Shown here: one piece after another, positions 11,104-11,125 of the stretch
Layout of the letters: each line of letters starts with the position of its first letter
How positions within the stretch are numbered: the stretch's first letter is position 1
Source: Collinsella sp.
GTDB taxonomy: Bacteria > Actinomycetota > Coriobacteriia > Coriobacteriales > Coriobacteriaceae
Direction of reading: 5' to 3'
Assembly (NCBI GenBank): GCA_019413955.1
Contig: DXMX01000009.1
Location: 7,626-18,750, forward strand
DNA length: 11,125 bases
Notes under the pieces: generated by a model
The model's input: the letters and a program-made list of their open reading frames with translations, nothing else
The model's database searches: none
Told to the model about the DNA's origin: nothing
Program-made: the position numbers and the translations under genes

Positions 11104-11125
11104 GCATGAGTATAAAATACAAACA

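Overview
The window looks like a stretch of an intestinal Coriobacteriia chromosome (high-GC Actinomycetota, most like Collinsella). The reasons are the high GC of most genes, an ATP-type PEP carboxykinase, the DegV, MarR and Wzx-like gene types, and intergenic DNA full of short inverted repeats. The genus is an inference from memory; no search was run.

Layout. Positions 1-4700 hold five minus-strand genes: a short MGMT-family DNA repair protein, a DegV/FakB fatty-acid-binding protein, a MarR regulator, a B3/4 tRNA-binding-domain protein and PEP carboxykinase (pckA). Four near-identical 39-43 bp hairpins sit 10-26 bases after the stop codons of four of these genes and probably act as terminators. 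The B3/4 gene has a clear promoter followed by a 134-base leader that contains a terminator-like structure. Positions 4700-5058 form a divergent intergenic region with a 16-bp palindrome on the pckA side and a cluster of tandem and inverted repeats. A Wzx-like flippase (+), a PP2A-type metallophosphatase (-) and a K+/H+ antiporter with a regulatory C-terminus (+) follow. Two 172-bp copies of a repeat bounded by 18-bp inverted arms lie just after the flippase and antiporter genes.

The right end (about 10080-11125) is different in character: low GC, with a DUF3800 gene on the minus strand enclosed by three small transcription units of the same design. Each unit has an extended -10 box (TGnTATAAA), a stem-loop, a CAAGN linker and a strong GCCGGGG terminator. 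Two point toward the 3' end of the DUF3800 gene on the plus strand. The third lies directly upstream of the gene on its own strand, so the gene can only be transcribed from that promoter by passing the terminator. This resembles the RNA-terminator-protein layout of type III toxin-antitoxin systems and the structured RNAs reported next to DUF3800 genes. It is the best candidate for an under-described system here.

The other genes are ordinary housekeeping or accessory functions (gluconeogenesis, lipid scavenging, repair, envelope polysaccharide export, ion homeostasis) with no obvious shared pathway.
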